Source of the DNA: Lithospermum erythrorhizon
Lineage: Eukaryota; Streptophyta; Magnoliopsida; Boraginales; Boraginaceae
Direction: 5' to 3'
Length of the DNA: 64,000 nucleotides
NCBI GenBank assembly: GCA_019722365.1
Contig: JADFUC010000004.1
Location: 744,001 to 808,000, forward strand
Shown piece after piece: positions 10,821-22,837 of the stretch (position 1 is the stretch's first letter; every line of letters begins with the position of its first letter). The translations under genes were made by a program, and so were the position numbers. A model generated the notes under the pieces. The model had not been told where the DNA came from and did no database searches. It saw only the letters and a program-made list of their open reading frames with translations.

Positions 10821-11557
10821 CTGAATGCTTGGCAGAGATGATGAAATTTGTGGCTAATGAACCCTCTGTGGGGCTTTTCTACATCCAACAACACACCAAA
10901 AATGCAGCCACTAACCTTGTAAATTTCAAGAATGATATCACGGAGAAGTCTCATGAAATCGCTTTGCATGAAGAAGATTCAGAGGATTCCATCACCATGA
11001 TGAGATCAATGAAGGATTGTGGCCTTCCCATTGCTGATGAGATGATAAGAGATATTAAAAGTTCACTTGCTATCATGAAAAGTAAACCACCAAAGCGAGG
11101 GTTGATCACTAGCTCCAGCTGGAGTCCTGCCATGTTTAGTCGCAATTCAAGTTATAAACAGGAGGATGCTACGAGCAGCGATGGGGCCTCAGGCTATTTC
11201 TCAAATGTTTTCAGGTCCGCAAAACAGAAGGCAAGCAACTTTAGATTTTCTCAACCCGAATCCAGTGAACTCAATCATAGCACAATGTTTTTGCCTGGCC
11301 CATCACCGTCATCTGTGGCATCTGAAAGCAATTACTCTGCTGTACCTGATGCAGAGGGCGAGGAATTTCCATTATCAAGTCACTTATCTGACTTACCATC
11401 GGTTGGGTTACGAGTTCATAAGTGCACTTCTGATCAAGAAATGCTCTCTATGTCACACACTTATGAAGAATTTAAAGCTTATAGAGAAGCCAAGCTAGAA
11501 GAGTGGTTAGAAGGGATGGATAACGACGACCTTCATAGAACAAGAAGTCAATCATGA
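10781..11557 (+). CDS. BORCS8 (MEF2BNB)-like protein
   Basis: This is a single coding exon of 258 aa after leader introns; the ATG at 10781 (MHEYSPVDGFVEV) was chosen because the family similarity starts there. Residues about 10-95 carry the BORCS8/MEF2BNB pattern: LAEMMKFVANEPSVGLFYIQ, then a helical stretch with LVNFKNDI and GLPIADEMIRDIKSSL. In animals BORCS8 is a subunit of BORC, the complex that recruits Arl8 to lysosomes; the plant relatives are poorly characterised and their organelle role is inference. The C-terminal 150 residues are Ser-rich and probably disordered, ending in an acidic helix (EEFKAYREAKLEEWLEGMD). The family assignment rests on the ANEPSVxL motif and its surroundings. 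Confidence 0.7.
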   Translation: MHEYSPVDGFVEVTECLAEMMKFVANEPSVGLFYIQQHTKNAATNLVNFKNDITEKSHEIALHEEDSEDSITMMRSMKDCGLPIADEMIRDIKSSLAIMKSKPPKRGLITSSSWSPAMFSRNSSYKQEDATSSDGASGYFSNVFRSAKQKASNFRFSQPESSELNHSTMFLPGPSPSSVASESNYSAVPDAEGEEFPLSSHLSDLPSVGLRVHKCTSDQEMLSMSHTYEEFKAYREAKLEEWLEGMDNDDLHRTRSQS

Positions 11558-12356
11558 CGAGCTATCCAAGGCAGAACATACGATATTGGATTAAGTTGAG
11601 AAAACAGAAGGCCGAAGGTGTGCGATCGTTCTCTTTATCTTTTGTTAATTGGATAAACTTATTGTATTAGTATTAGAGTGTTTCTTTTATGTCCCTGATG
11701 TAATTTGTACCATGTTCATGAGAGAAAAAACCCATGGAATAAGTTGAGATATTCATAAATTTTTAGACCATTTGTACATTACTAGTATCTTTCATACCTA
11801 CAAACAAATGATTCAATCCCAATAGTATTTTTCTTTCCTAGCAACTAGTGATATAATGTGAAAAAATGAAACCATTCCCCTTCTATTCACATATTAAACC
11901 TACTTTGCATCTAGTTAATGCACACCAAATGGTGCATTAGAACAGCACAGAAAAAGAAGTGTATGCATGATATGATCAATTTCAGTCATTTATATTCATT
12001 GTTAACAATGTCACCACTTAATAGTTGTTTAGTAAATTCAATAGAATACATGCACAGCACAATATGAAACAAGTATTGAAGGATTTATTCATATACTATA
12101 AGTTTATTATGTTCCATGTTCATTATGAACAATGTACCAAAGCAAACAGAACATGAATACAGGAAGGTATAAGGAATCCAGTGTATGCCCAAGAATAAAC
12201 AAATAACGTTTACTTCATCCACTGTAAGAATTTATTCAAAGATACTACAGATACAACAGCCTGATGCTGTAACTGTAACTATGAATGTGATCAGAAAATA
12301 TACTGCCCAGCCAGTACTTTACTGTGGTAGAACGCATTCCCTCGCCCAGAAAGTTA
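11558..12356. other. Convergent 3' flanks
   Basis: Space between the stop of the BORCS8-like gene (+) and the stop of VHA-H (-). AT-rich, probably both 3'UTRs and terminators. No coding sequence is evident; the 81-codon open frame at 12185 is antisense to VHA-H and has no recognisable content. Confidence 0.6.
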
Positions 12357-15300
12357 CTAAGCTTGCAAAAAGCTGGCGTATCTGGCCCCTAGGAAAAGCC
12401 GTTGAATGCAAAGTAAGGCGTTTTTTGTAACCTCGGGGTTTTCATGATTCAATAATTTCATTACCCGCTCCTTAGCTTTGAGGTCAGTAGCTATGATTCG
12501 GCCAGAAGAATGACATTGAATGAATTGTGACAGATCAAAGCAAGCAACTGCAAGCGTCCTTGAATCGTTTGAGGTGTCCAATATTGTGATAAGCACTCTC
12601 ACTATCTGCAGCAGATCAACAATAGATTAATGGGCGGGGCTCTTTACTTGACTTGAGAAGACAAACTTACCATCTCTAAGTAACAAACCTCTACAACACT
12701 TTGAAAGGGGAAAATAAATGAAACTATCACATGAAAGATGTCAATTTCACATGGGAAGCGACGACGTCTGTGGTAAAGGAAGATATCTCACAACTCCCAA
12801 GATGGTGTGGGATGAAGTTATGGTCTCTACATGCATAACTTTAGGTGTTTATTCTTAACTGTTGGAGTTGTTTCTTACATGCTATTCAGTTCACAGATCC
12901 ATGGCTTTTCAGAATGAGTACTTTACTCATCATAATTGATGCTGTCTTATTACAAGATTATAAACAAGAATGAAAAGTTAAGAATATAAAGTTTAAAAAT
13001 AATGCTTCTAATACCTGGAAATCATTCTCCTCGAAATTATTGATATTATCCCGCCAGAAGAAAGGATCCTTGTGCATTGGAGACCAATCAAGATGACCAA
13101 GAATGACCTCCTGTTTATACTTATCGAAAGAACTTAGTTTCTTGATGTTTTCTCTGAGACTGTCCTCCAGTTGATTCAGAGCCTCCAGAAGATCCTGGAA
13201 ATGCAATAATGATTAAAATATGGTATGCAGAGGTACTACATTTTAGATTTTCATAAACATATGAGGAAGAGGTCGGATCTATGTATCTGGCAAGAAGTGA
13301 TGAAAAAAACTTGTTGAGTATTTCTCTGTGTCACAATGTACCCAATTACCAGTTGCAACTGCCCAGCCAAACAACTCTAAATAGCAAAAAATATCTTTCA
13401 ATTATTTCCAAATTCTCTTGCTGATCACTTATACACTTCCTTGCAGTTTGAGCCACAATATTGATGATAGATTTATAATTTCCTCACCTCATCACTCCAT
13501 GCCTGCGCCTTCAAACTCTGAACAATTTGCAAGAGACCAAGGTTCACCATCTGAGCCCCAAAAGTAACTCTGGAGATCAAGTTCTTAAATGTCAAGATCA
13601 CCACTCTGACAACCTTGAAGTCAATAACCATCAACTAATTATTAGCACGTGCTACTGAATTCGCAGGAGCATAAACTACATGGATAAAATAATGATATAC
13701 TACGTATTATTCTGCAATGTATTGAACCGCCAATAAAATGGTAGTGAAGCATGGAGTAAAAGGTGAGTATGGAAACATAAGCAACCGTACTCTTCTCATT
13801 AAAGTATCTGTGTTGAGATGAAGTATACTAAAAAACACTTCATGTGATCTTACCTTTTCCTTTGTTGATCCCTTAACAACATCAACTAGCCTTGATAGAG
13901 CCTTCGAGGTAGCTAGATGCTCAATTGCTGGTTCATAGTAAGATAAAAGCCAGACACAAAGACATGTTTCATATAGGAGCTGGATAGAAAAGGTATGGGT
14001 GTAATTGGTCAGTAGAGGAAGCATTTAAATACGTAAAACAGAAACTATTAGCATATGGCACACCTGAAGTGGTCGTCATTCTGTTTCAATTTTAATCTTT
14101 CCACTTATCTGGATACCCTAAAAGTACTACGATTAATTTAGTTATTATTGTTTCATTTTGTCCTTCATTCAGAATTTCACTTAGCATAAATGCAGCACAC
14201 CTGAAATGGCATTCACTGTGTTTCAAATTAATTAGGCACATTTATATTCACCATTCCACTAATCTAGAGACTTTTTAAGTAAACTTAGATTTTCTCATTG
14301 CCCCTTATTCAATCCACCTCAGTCATATAAATAATAGATATGTATTTTCATACATGTTGAATTAAAAAACTAATATAAGCAATGGCATAGGATGTGGAGT
14401 ACCTGTAGTGACTGTTGGGTGGATGCTGGAGTAATCAAGGGTACAAGCAGGTTCACGCCTTCAGCTTGAACAAACGAAGAGCGAACCAAAGGCTCCTTCA
14501 ATGATGTTGAGAGGCAGTTGATTGCAGTTGGGACACCACGACTTGGATGGGAAGGCTCCTTCAGCTGCATTTTTAAGAGTTAACTTTATGTGCACTTACT
14601 CTACTCCATTTATAGGCAATAAGCAAAGTTGTGGTTTGGAGTTATGTCTGAAGCATATACATATAAATTAGAGGTATACTCTATTTCCAATGCATTTGCT
14701 CTGCTCTTGTGATGGCAGCTAGATCTTTTCATGCCTATATAATTAAATCACTTTAATTCTCTCGAATTTTAATTTTCTGCAACCAATGTTTTTAGTAAAT
14801 TTTAGATTATTCTTCTGTCTCATAGTTCTTAAAAGAAGAACCCAGGAAGTGTTGAACAATGAATAAGGTGGTCGTGGTTTGTGGCTGCCACTGGCCAAAG
14901 CAATATTTTGATCATGGCATTGACAATAATGGTTGGAGATCGGCCCCCACGAAACGCAAGCAAGGTTATTCGATGTCCACGAAAGGTGGCCCAGACACTC
15001 GTGAAAAACCCACCCCCGCCCTCACCCCTCGAAAAAATTACTATGGGGTTAACAGAATGGAGAACACAACATAAGATGATGCAAAGGATTTCCAATACAT
15101 AATTGATGATACAATGAAGAAAGCAAACCTGAGTGCAAAGCCACTTCACCAAATCGTTGAGAACATCATCATTAGTGGCAATATTCTTCTGCGAGTTTGA
15201 AGATTCTCCAATTTCACTTGTAGAGACCTGAGCTTTTGGCTTAACACTAGGGTAATGCCAAAGAACTTCTGTTAGAATGATATCTATATACTTTTTGGCA

Positions 15301-17333
15301 AGGATCTAATGCCAATACTTCCTTTACCTGATTATTGAAGAAAGTACTTTACAACTCTTCTCTTGTGAGAACCAACTACCTTTCCACAGCATTCTTGAAG
15401 ACCGAAAAACATAACCATATTAGTTTTACCTTTTAGATGTCTGAAAGATCTACTAAAACATTAACATAGTTGAAAATCATAACAGTTCACAGTACGAAAC
15501 TTTGGCTAAAGGGAAGTAATGAAAAATAGTTACATACGGTGTGGTCATTTCCAACATAATAACGCTATGCAAATTAATCGAACCAAGTGAAGCGACAAAG
15601 CTTATAAAAAAACTTTAATAATCATGTAGATATACAGGAATGTTAACACATAAGAGACTAATTCATCATGAACTCGTATAAATAGTGGAGACTTTGATCA
15701 ATAAATCAATAATTGATCTTCTGACATGAGCCTTAGTTATCTTTTCACCAACTTGAACAAATAGTGGAGATATAAGGTAATAAGAGTTCCCCGAAGCAAG
15801 AGATCTCTTTGTAGATCATACCTCACAAAAGGTTCATATATATTGTCACTAGCAAGAGATGCGTCATGAAATAATCTGGCTCTTTTTGGATTGGCTGCCA
15901 AGCAACCGAGTTAAGATTAGAAGAAAACCAAGTCAAATGAAACAATCTATTCCTTCCATACTAACCAGTAAGCATCTCATCAATCAAGGCTAGGACATAT
16001 TCAACTGTTTCTTCCTTGAATAGGTCTCGTAAAATGCTGATGAAAAGTCGAACATAAGCTGGACCATCCTGTAATAGATTTTTTAACCAGCGAATTGAGT
16101 AATGACAGACTGCAGAAGAGGGAAATAGATCAAAAGAAGTGCAGAATATATGTATGCATATTCATTGTGTGTGTGATGAGAGGATCTGTTACATCGTCCA
16201 ATAACTGAGCTTTGTGACTTTGAGCTTTCTTGTCATAATTCCTTAACAGCTGAAGTCCAGTTCCAGTAATCAGCTCCGTGGTCATATATGTCTCCCATGG
16301 TATATCTCTCGTTAACACCTTCAAGAAACCAGAGTTCACTGATGAATCGATACATTCAACGAAAAAATATGGAAAATAACTCTCTTTATACACCTTTGCT
16401 TAATATCAGTATAAACTATTACAAGCACTAATTTCTCCATGTCCAGAATTACAGATGCATCTGAAAAACCAGGCACATGAACGACAAGTCTAGTTTATCC
16501 ATCAAATCACATAACACTTCTTCTTGGTTGCGTTCGCTGAGAAATTCTATAAATTCTATTCAGTAAGAGCAATTCAAATTGCACAATACGATAAAATCTA
16601 AGAAATCTCAAGAAACTGATTAATCCGATACAATCTTCTAAAGAAGAAATGAACAGTATATTTTCTTCTTCTTTCCCTATAATTATCTAGAAAACGCGAA
16701 ATTTCACATCGGCTAAAAGATCTTCATTCCTATATACTAATAATCAACTGAGTACTGGTTTAAGTTCTCGTTACATACATATGGCATTATATACACAAAT
16801 CAATTCTTTACACGACTACCAGAACCCGGAAGGCCAGACCAACGGATAATCCTCTCCCTCCCCCTGACCCCCTCCCCCTTTCCGACTCTTCTCACAACCA
16901 ATCAGGCTACAACATGCTATTTCCTACATGTATATATACAGTATTGCATACAGATTTATATAGCTTGATATTAAAAACTCCATGATTACAATCAGTCCCG
17001 TCAGTATGCAAATACGTAAGATAATGCAAACCATACAGTAAACTCATGTCCTAAAAACACTGTCCCGAGATCAACAAACGTTGTAGCCTTAATTCAGCCA
17101 ATGTCAGTGGACTCGAATCCAGGACCTCGTCCTTTCGAGTATCCTCGTGGCCATTCTGTAACCATAATTGAAACAAATAACGTTGATACAAATCAAAATA
17201 GTCATGTTATTACTAAACTAGAATAAAAACACTAGCATTCGCTACATTTTTATATATAAACATAATCGAGTTCAAAATTATATGTGGTAGTGGTTACCTG
17301 TTGAGTGGTGAGATCCGGTTGATCCATTGCCAT
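12357..17333 (-). CDS. VHA-H: V-type proton ATPase subunit H
   Basis: Subunit H couples the cytosolic V1 head to the Vo membrane sector and regulates ATP hydrolysis of the vacuolar and endomembrane proton pump. Eleven coding exons join in frame to 454 aa (the Arabidopsis protein is 441): 17333-17298, 16318-16193, 16068-15966, 15894-15822, 15393-15328, 15246-15129, 14564-14403, 13979-13854, 13613-13488, 13194-13015, 12605-12357. Family landmarks appear in order: [119 protein letters not shown] and the end RYASFLQA. It is an all-helical HEAT/ARM-type protein. All introns found are GT-AG. The start ([12 protein letters not shown]) has a second in-frame ATG two codons later. The copy looks intact. 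Confidence 0.93.
14053..14330. repeat. Two-copy tandem repeat in a VHA-H intron
   Basis: CACACCTGAAGTGGTCGTCA through TTCATTCAGAAT (about 14060-14195) recurs, diverged, as CACACCTGAAATGGCATTCA through TTATTCAATCC (about 14199-14325). The unit is about 140 bases and lies in the intron between coding exons 7 and 8. Confidence 0.6.
14850..15070. other. GC-richer insert in a VHA-H intron
   Basis: This stretch is clearly richer in G and C than the rest of the intron between coding exons 6 and 7. It contains runs such as CACCCCCGCCCTCACCCC. It is open in more than one frame, but I recognise no protein. It may be a small insertion; no repeats at its ends were found. Confidence 0.3.
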
Positions 17334-17842
17334 AATGGTAGTTGAATTTGAAGTTTGCGGTTTCGTTTATTGTTTGTTTGTTATGATTGGATCTATCATT
17401 TGATGTGCAACGTGTGTATGAGTTTCTTCCTATGCTGTCTATCTCCTACGTGGAACAATATTAGTTCCAATTTGACCAGAGATTTTTAAGACTGCGTATA
17501 ACAGTAACAGTTACGATAATTTAATAATACCCCAATCTAAATTGTCCAATACTTTGCATAGCCATTTCTCAATACAATTTTCATAAAGTATTAACACGTG
17601 AATCATGATCGAGTTAAAACTTAATTTTTACCAGTATCTTCATTAGGTCGATAAACGTACATAGATATTCATGTATTATGGAGTATAAAATTTAATGTAC
17701 AACTTCATAATTCAAAAATCGTTGTACATATCTTCGGGTTGGGTTAGGTCGGGTTTGGTTTCCTAGGTTTCTAAGAAGTTATCGTCACAATTACACAACG
17801 TAATTGGTCGCACACCATCGTTCTTGCTGGTTAAGAGAAATT

Positions 17843-17995
17843 CCAAGCTTCAAACAGTTTAAGGTTTGCAACCCACGGACAAAAATTTGGTTGGTGAGTT
17901 CAACATTTGACATGTTCATTTCCACATTGTAGGCTTCAAACAGTTCAAGCTTTCCATCCCAGAGCCCTAAGGTTTCCTTGGGTGAGTTCAGCATG
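17843..17995 (-). repeat. Duplicated end of the SVR1 last exon
   Basis: GCTTCAAACAGTTCAAGC and the following 60 bases (about 17934-17995, including the SVR1 stop codon) recur in diverged form at about 17843-17906 (GCTTCAAACAGTTTAAGG). Thus the 3'UTR holds a degraded copy of the final coding bases. Confidence 0.6.
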
Positions 17996-20900
17996 CTTAC
18001 CGATCCTTGAAAAAACGAGAGGTCAAACTTACATTGTCAGATAAATAACCTGCAACTAGAGGATAGAGGGAGAGGAAAAACCCGATGATTTCACATATTA
18101 CTTTCGATCATAAGATAAAAAACCAGAAGTCTAGTCCAAGAGAAAAAGGAGCAATCGAGGATCCCATCAGATAATATACATATTTACTAACAACAAGAAT
18201 CGAGAAATAAAATTCTTTAACAATAAGCTACTTACCCAAGATCTGAGGGAAGTCTAAATCCACCTATCCTCACACGCTTTAACGTATAAACCTGAGGAAG
18301 GATAGGAGGAAACAATAGGTACCTTATTGATGAACAGAGATATAATATTATAATGACAAAGTATAAGTTAGAAAGTTCATTCATCCGATAGTTTTGAGTA
18401 ATCAACGGACACATTAAGATGATTTTTTATCTGCTATTGTTATATTAAGTTGATTTTATAGTTGTAATTGCTATACCAGGATGCAGTAAAAGAAATAAAG
18501 GCTACCTGAAGTCCAGCATGTTTTACAATTTCCCGCACTTCATGGTGTCTTCCCTCATGAACCTGCAAATCGAGAGAATGAGAATCTTATAAAGATACAT
18601 AAGCCCAAAGACACCAACCAAATGGCCAAGTTTTATGGATTGAAGAAATTCTATATTTCTATTTTGATCTTTAAATTATGTACCAAATTAGGACAACACA
18701 TGTCAAATAGCTTAAGCTAGTTGACAGCACGTCATGTTCAATAATGTAAGTGCAAAAGACAATACCACAATCCGCAATCGAGGTCTAGAGATATCTGGTT
18801 GCTTTGGTAACAGCTCCACAACATCAGGTGTACACTGCACACCTTCAATTATTGTTCCTTCACTGACTTTTAACAAGTGGCGCTTGTTGACCTCACCATC
18901 AATAGTGACAATGTATCTACCAACATAATGATTTCCATTGTTAGGATGAAAAATTAGAATAAATAAATATATATAGTCTTCGCAGACAAAAATATCTAAA
19001 TTAATCATCATATTATAGCAGGCCTAAGATGTTGGATGTGCAAGTGTGACATGAATGAACAATAATCTAACACCAATAACAAGGCCTGTACTAGATAAAT
19101 TAAGAAAGAATAAATCAATGACGAAATCTAAAGAAATGACACCTAAGTTGAGAGATAGATAATTCATCTAGTGATCTGAGGAGACAATGAATAGAGAACT
19201 TACTCCTTTGATAAATTAAACGAAGGGTGGGATAGCTTATGAGCGAACTCACCTGTACAACAAAAAGAAGTGTGTTAAATGGAATCTTTAGCATAAATTA
19301 CTAAACCAGCTCACATTCTTCATAAAGAAAAAACATGTAATGCTCATACCATCGTTTGTCACAATAATCAATCCAGTTGTGTTAACATCAAGACGTCCAA
19401 CAGTGAACAAACGTGGCTTCGAGATTCCGTCATTTTTGCGATCCTAATAAACAATAAAATATGACTTCAAAACTTAAAACGGAATTATCAGGAACATAAA
19501 GTCGATAGTAAAACAAAAAGGGATTCTAATATCACAAACCCATCTTTCCATGAAATCACTGAACAAAGACAGCACTGATTTCGTTTCTTTTTCCCCCGAT
19601 GAGCATATATATCTGCAACGTCATATAAACTCATTACATTTCATCAGTGCATAGACATGTCACATGTGAAATCACATGAAAGCCAGAGTCATATACAAAC
19701 CCTTTTGGTTTGTTTAAAGCAAGATACACTTTCGGAGGCAGTTTCTTTGGCAGGCGGCTTCCATTCACGTAAACAACATCTCTACCAGGATCAACTTTAG
19801 TCTGTTGATTCACACACATAATTTTTTATACAATTAAAGTAAGATATGAGAAATTTATTTAGCATCACGATAGTTAACTATCAAAATTTATCCAAAACAT
19901 CAAAAACATAAATCGAGCAAAAGATTGTGAAGTCAATACTGTAAAAGCCAATCCTTTTTTACCTGTGGAGTATTGCAGACAGAACCATTTACAGTAACCT
20001 TCCCCTCAAAAATCAGCTCTTCGCAGCTTCTCCTTGAAGCCACTACCAAAACAACCCACATCCCCCAGCCAAATTAAAACAATTTCTATATAAATTTTGA
20101 GATGGAAAAATTGCAATTATCCTTCATGTCATAAAAAAGAACTCCCCTTTGGTTTAAAAAGATTGCTCCTTTTGATGGTTACCTTTTAAAACTTTCACCG
20201 GAAGCATTTATACTTTGATGTTGAATTTTTAAAGTTTCAACTTTAAGTATTTTTATATACATTTGTATAATATTTGGTTAAAAAACACTACTTTACTATT
20301 AACATAATAACTATATTCTAAATCAAAGTTATGCACATAGATTGATACCACACACTTCAGTAATTCTTACTATTGAAAAACCAAACTAGACGATCTTCAT
20401 GGGATGATGATACCAAATGCCATCATTTTCAACCTACTTCACTATTGAAACGATAGTTTCATTTAAATCAAACTAATGCATGTCAACTAAACCACAAACT
20501 TTATTAATTCCGACAACTAAAAATCAAACCACACAATCTTCATCGAATCAAACACACCTAAACACAGAATACAATCATATTACCTCCAGCAAATGCCAAC
20601 ACTTTCACTAGCCACTGAGCTCGGTCACGTTAATTCTCATTATAACACGATAAATTTAATTCAAATCAAAGTTATGGGGGTCAATTAATAGCACAACATC
20701 GAAAAAAAAAACAAACTGGACAATCTTTTCAGGACGTAAGCAGTAAAATATAATATGATCATATTACTTCCAGCACATGCTATCACTTCACCTAGCCACA
20801 TTGGTCACGTTAATTCTCATTATAACACGAGAAATTCAATTCAAATCAAAGTTACGCGTGCCAATTAATACAACAACATCGAGAAACAAACAAACTGGAC

Positions 20901-21540
20901 AATATTTTCGGGACCTAACTCCTAAGTAGTAAAATATAATATGATCATATTACCTCCAGCACATGCTATCACTTCACCTAGCCGTTTACATTGGTCACGT
21001 TAATTCTCATTATAACAGGATAAATTCAATTCTAATCAAAGTTAAGCGCGTCAATTAATAAAACAACATCGAAAAAACAAACTTGACAATCTTTTCGGAT
21101 GGTATAATAATATTACCTCCAGCACATGCTAGTACTTTGGCTAATCGTTGAGGTTGGTCACGATAATTTTCATTATAATATCTTCTTGCAGCTTTCGAAA
21201 GCTTCATCTTCGAGTTGACCTCCACGTCAGCTCTAGCCTTAACAATCTTCTTCTCCTTCATCTTCTTCGTTGACTTTTTCCCAGTACTCTCCATCAATAA
21301 ATTGGAAGGCGGGGGTTTATTCATAAATGCGGAGTTTCCGTTGACTATCCATGGAATATAGAGTTGACCATCTTCTTCAGTTGCTGAGTTAGTAACTGGG
21401 TCGGGTTTTGATGAGGTGGAGAGTGAGCAGGTGATGAGGGTGCGGAAGTGGAGGTGGGTGGTGCGGTTGAGAGGTCTTGAGAGGTGGAGGGAGGTGAAGG
21501 CTGTGGAGGCTGCGGCCACCGCCGCCGTTAACGCCGCCAT
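17945..21540 (-). CDS. SVR1: Chloroplast pseudouridine synthase (SVR1-like, RsuA family)
   Basis: Ten coding exons: 21540-21117, 20042-19963, 19801-19701, 19612-19540, 19443-19350, 19252-19204, 18916-18766, 18562-18506, 18291-18236, 18005-17945. They join in frame to 381 aa. The N-terminus (MAALTAAVAAASTAF..., Ser/Thr- and Arg-rich) looks like a plastid transit peptide. An S4 RNA-binding segment follows (RLAKVLACAGV, SCEELIFEGKVTVNG). The catalytic RsuA motif is GRLDVNTTGLI with Asp at about residue 245. It ends with VHEGRHHEVREIVKHAG and a terminal LGWKA. The enzyme isomerises uridine to pseudouridine in rRNA. Arabidopsis SVR1 acts in chloroplast rRNA processing and translation, and its loss suppresses leaf variegation. 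Intron 1 carries a tandem array that copies the end of exon 1. Confidence 0.9.
20400..21117 (-). repeat. Tandem array of exon-end plus intron units in SVR1 intron 1
   Basis: Units of about 165-185 bases start at about 20578, 20762 and 20948, followed by the true exon end at 21111-21180. A more decayed unit lies at about 20400-20570. Each unit pairs about 65 bases copied from the end of exon 1 (minus-strand AGCATGTGCTGGAG/GTAATAT) with about 110 bases of intron. The GT donor is kept in all three clear copies. In these copies the codons for NENYRDQ read as asparagine then TAA, a shared nonsense change absent from the real exon. Confidence 0.85.
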
Positions 21541-22837
21541 CACTGGTAGTGGTGGGGGGAGGGGGGTCTGTAGTCGGAGGTGGGATTACAGACCGATGAA
21601 ATTAAGAGGGATAAAGATGTGGATGGAATTTAGGAATTTAATATTTTGAATATTTTATTTTTTGATTAAAAAAAATTATAAATTATCGATGCGTATTACA
21701 AATAACAAATACTTAAATTTTTAACTAACGTAACAATGAGTAATTGAAATAAAGTACACTATGAAATAATAATGATTCAATAAAAGTTGAACTGAGACCT
21801 CTGATGGAAGCTCGATTAAGATACCATCAGATTATTAATTCATCGATTTAATTTTTGATAAGTTAAATTAAATGAACAATTTTGTAAAATCAATATCTTT
21901 TTTCTTAATTAACTACATTGAGTTGATCTATGTTTGTTTTGGGTGATTAGATTGAATTATAAAATCATATATTTACTTTATTTAGTATTTAATAGAGATT
22001 TTCATCTTACGTTAATTGAAGTTAATAAATTTGTTATATTAACTCCTAGAATATCATCTGAAGTGCATTCATATGTAGGGTTAAAATCTTGGTTAATAAA
22101 TTTATTAACCTAAATTATCATCTATGTGATGCATTTACTTATGTAGGGTTCATGATACTTAGGTTATAAATTTTTATATTTATCTCGATTCATCTTAATT
22201 ACAACATATATACATGTTAAATTTAATGTTTTATTTAAACATCTATTAGGGAAGATCAATTGGTAACTCAATAATCGTTACCTAAAATCTCATTGAATAA
22301 AATTAAAAAAGAATTTGAAAATAAATATTCACCTTAGACATTACCATAGTTTTAAATTGGTGGCGTTTGGTATTGCGTGTTTTAATCGCGAATTCTTTTT
22401 CTTATTGTCGGAAATATATAAGGTGACTATGGGTGAATTGTTTTTAAAATATTTTCATAATATTTTTTTATATATTTTTCATAATGTGCGTAAAAATTAA
22501 TTGATGATTAAAGTTAAATGCTGAGAAATTGAGAGAGAAAGTCGATTAATTTGAAATTGGAATGATAATTTGTAATATTTGTGGATACCTAGGGGCGTTT
22601 GTGATAGGGAGGCAGCATAGGAATCTAGTGAGTACTTGCATGAGTATATGATTAGAGTATGATAATCTAGTACTCTGACACATTGACTTCAGTTTCAGAT
22701 CATAGTACATTAGTACTTGTATATTTTTGCTTTTTTAGATCATGGTACTTGGATATGTTTATCTACTGCCTTGTCTTATTGACTTATTGAGTATATTTAA
22801 TTTCTGATTAACATTCATTCACCTGAAGAGGTATGAC
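21541..22837. other. Intergenic between divergent SVR1 and PPR genes
   Basis: AT-rich, with the SVR1 promoter presumably at 21560-21900 and the PPR promoter before 22838. No exon or element was recognised. Confidence 0.5.
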
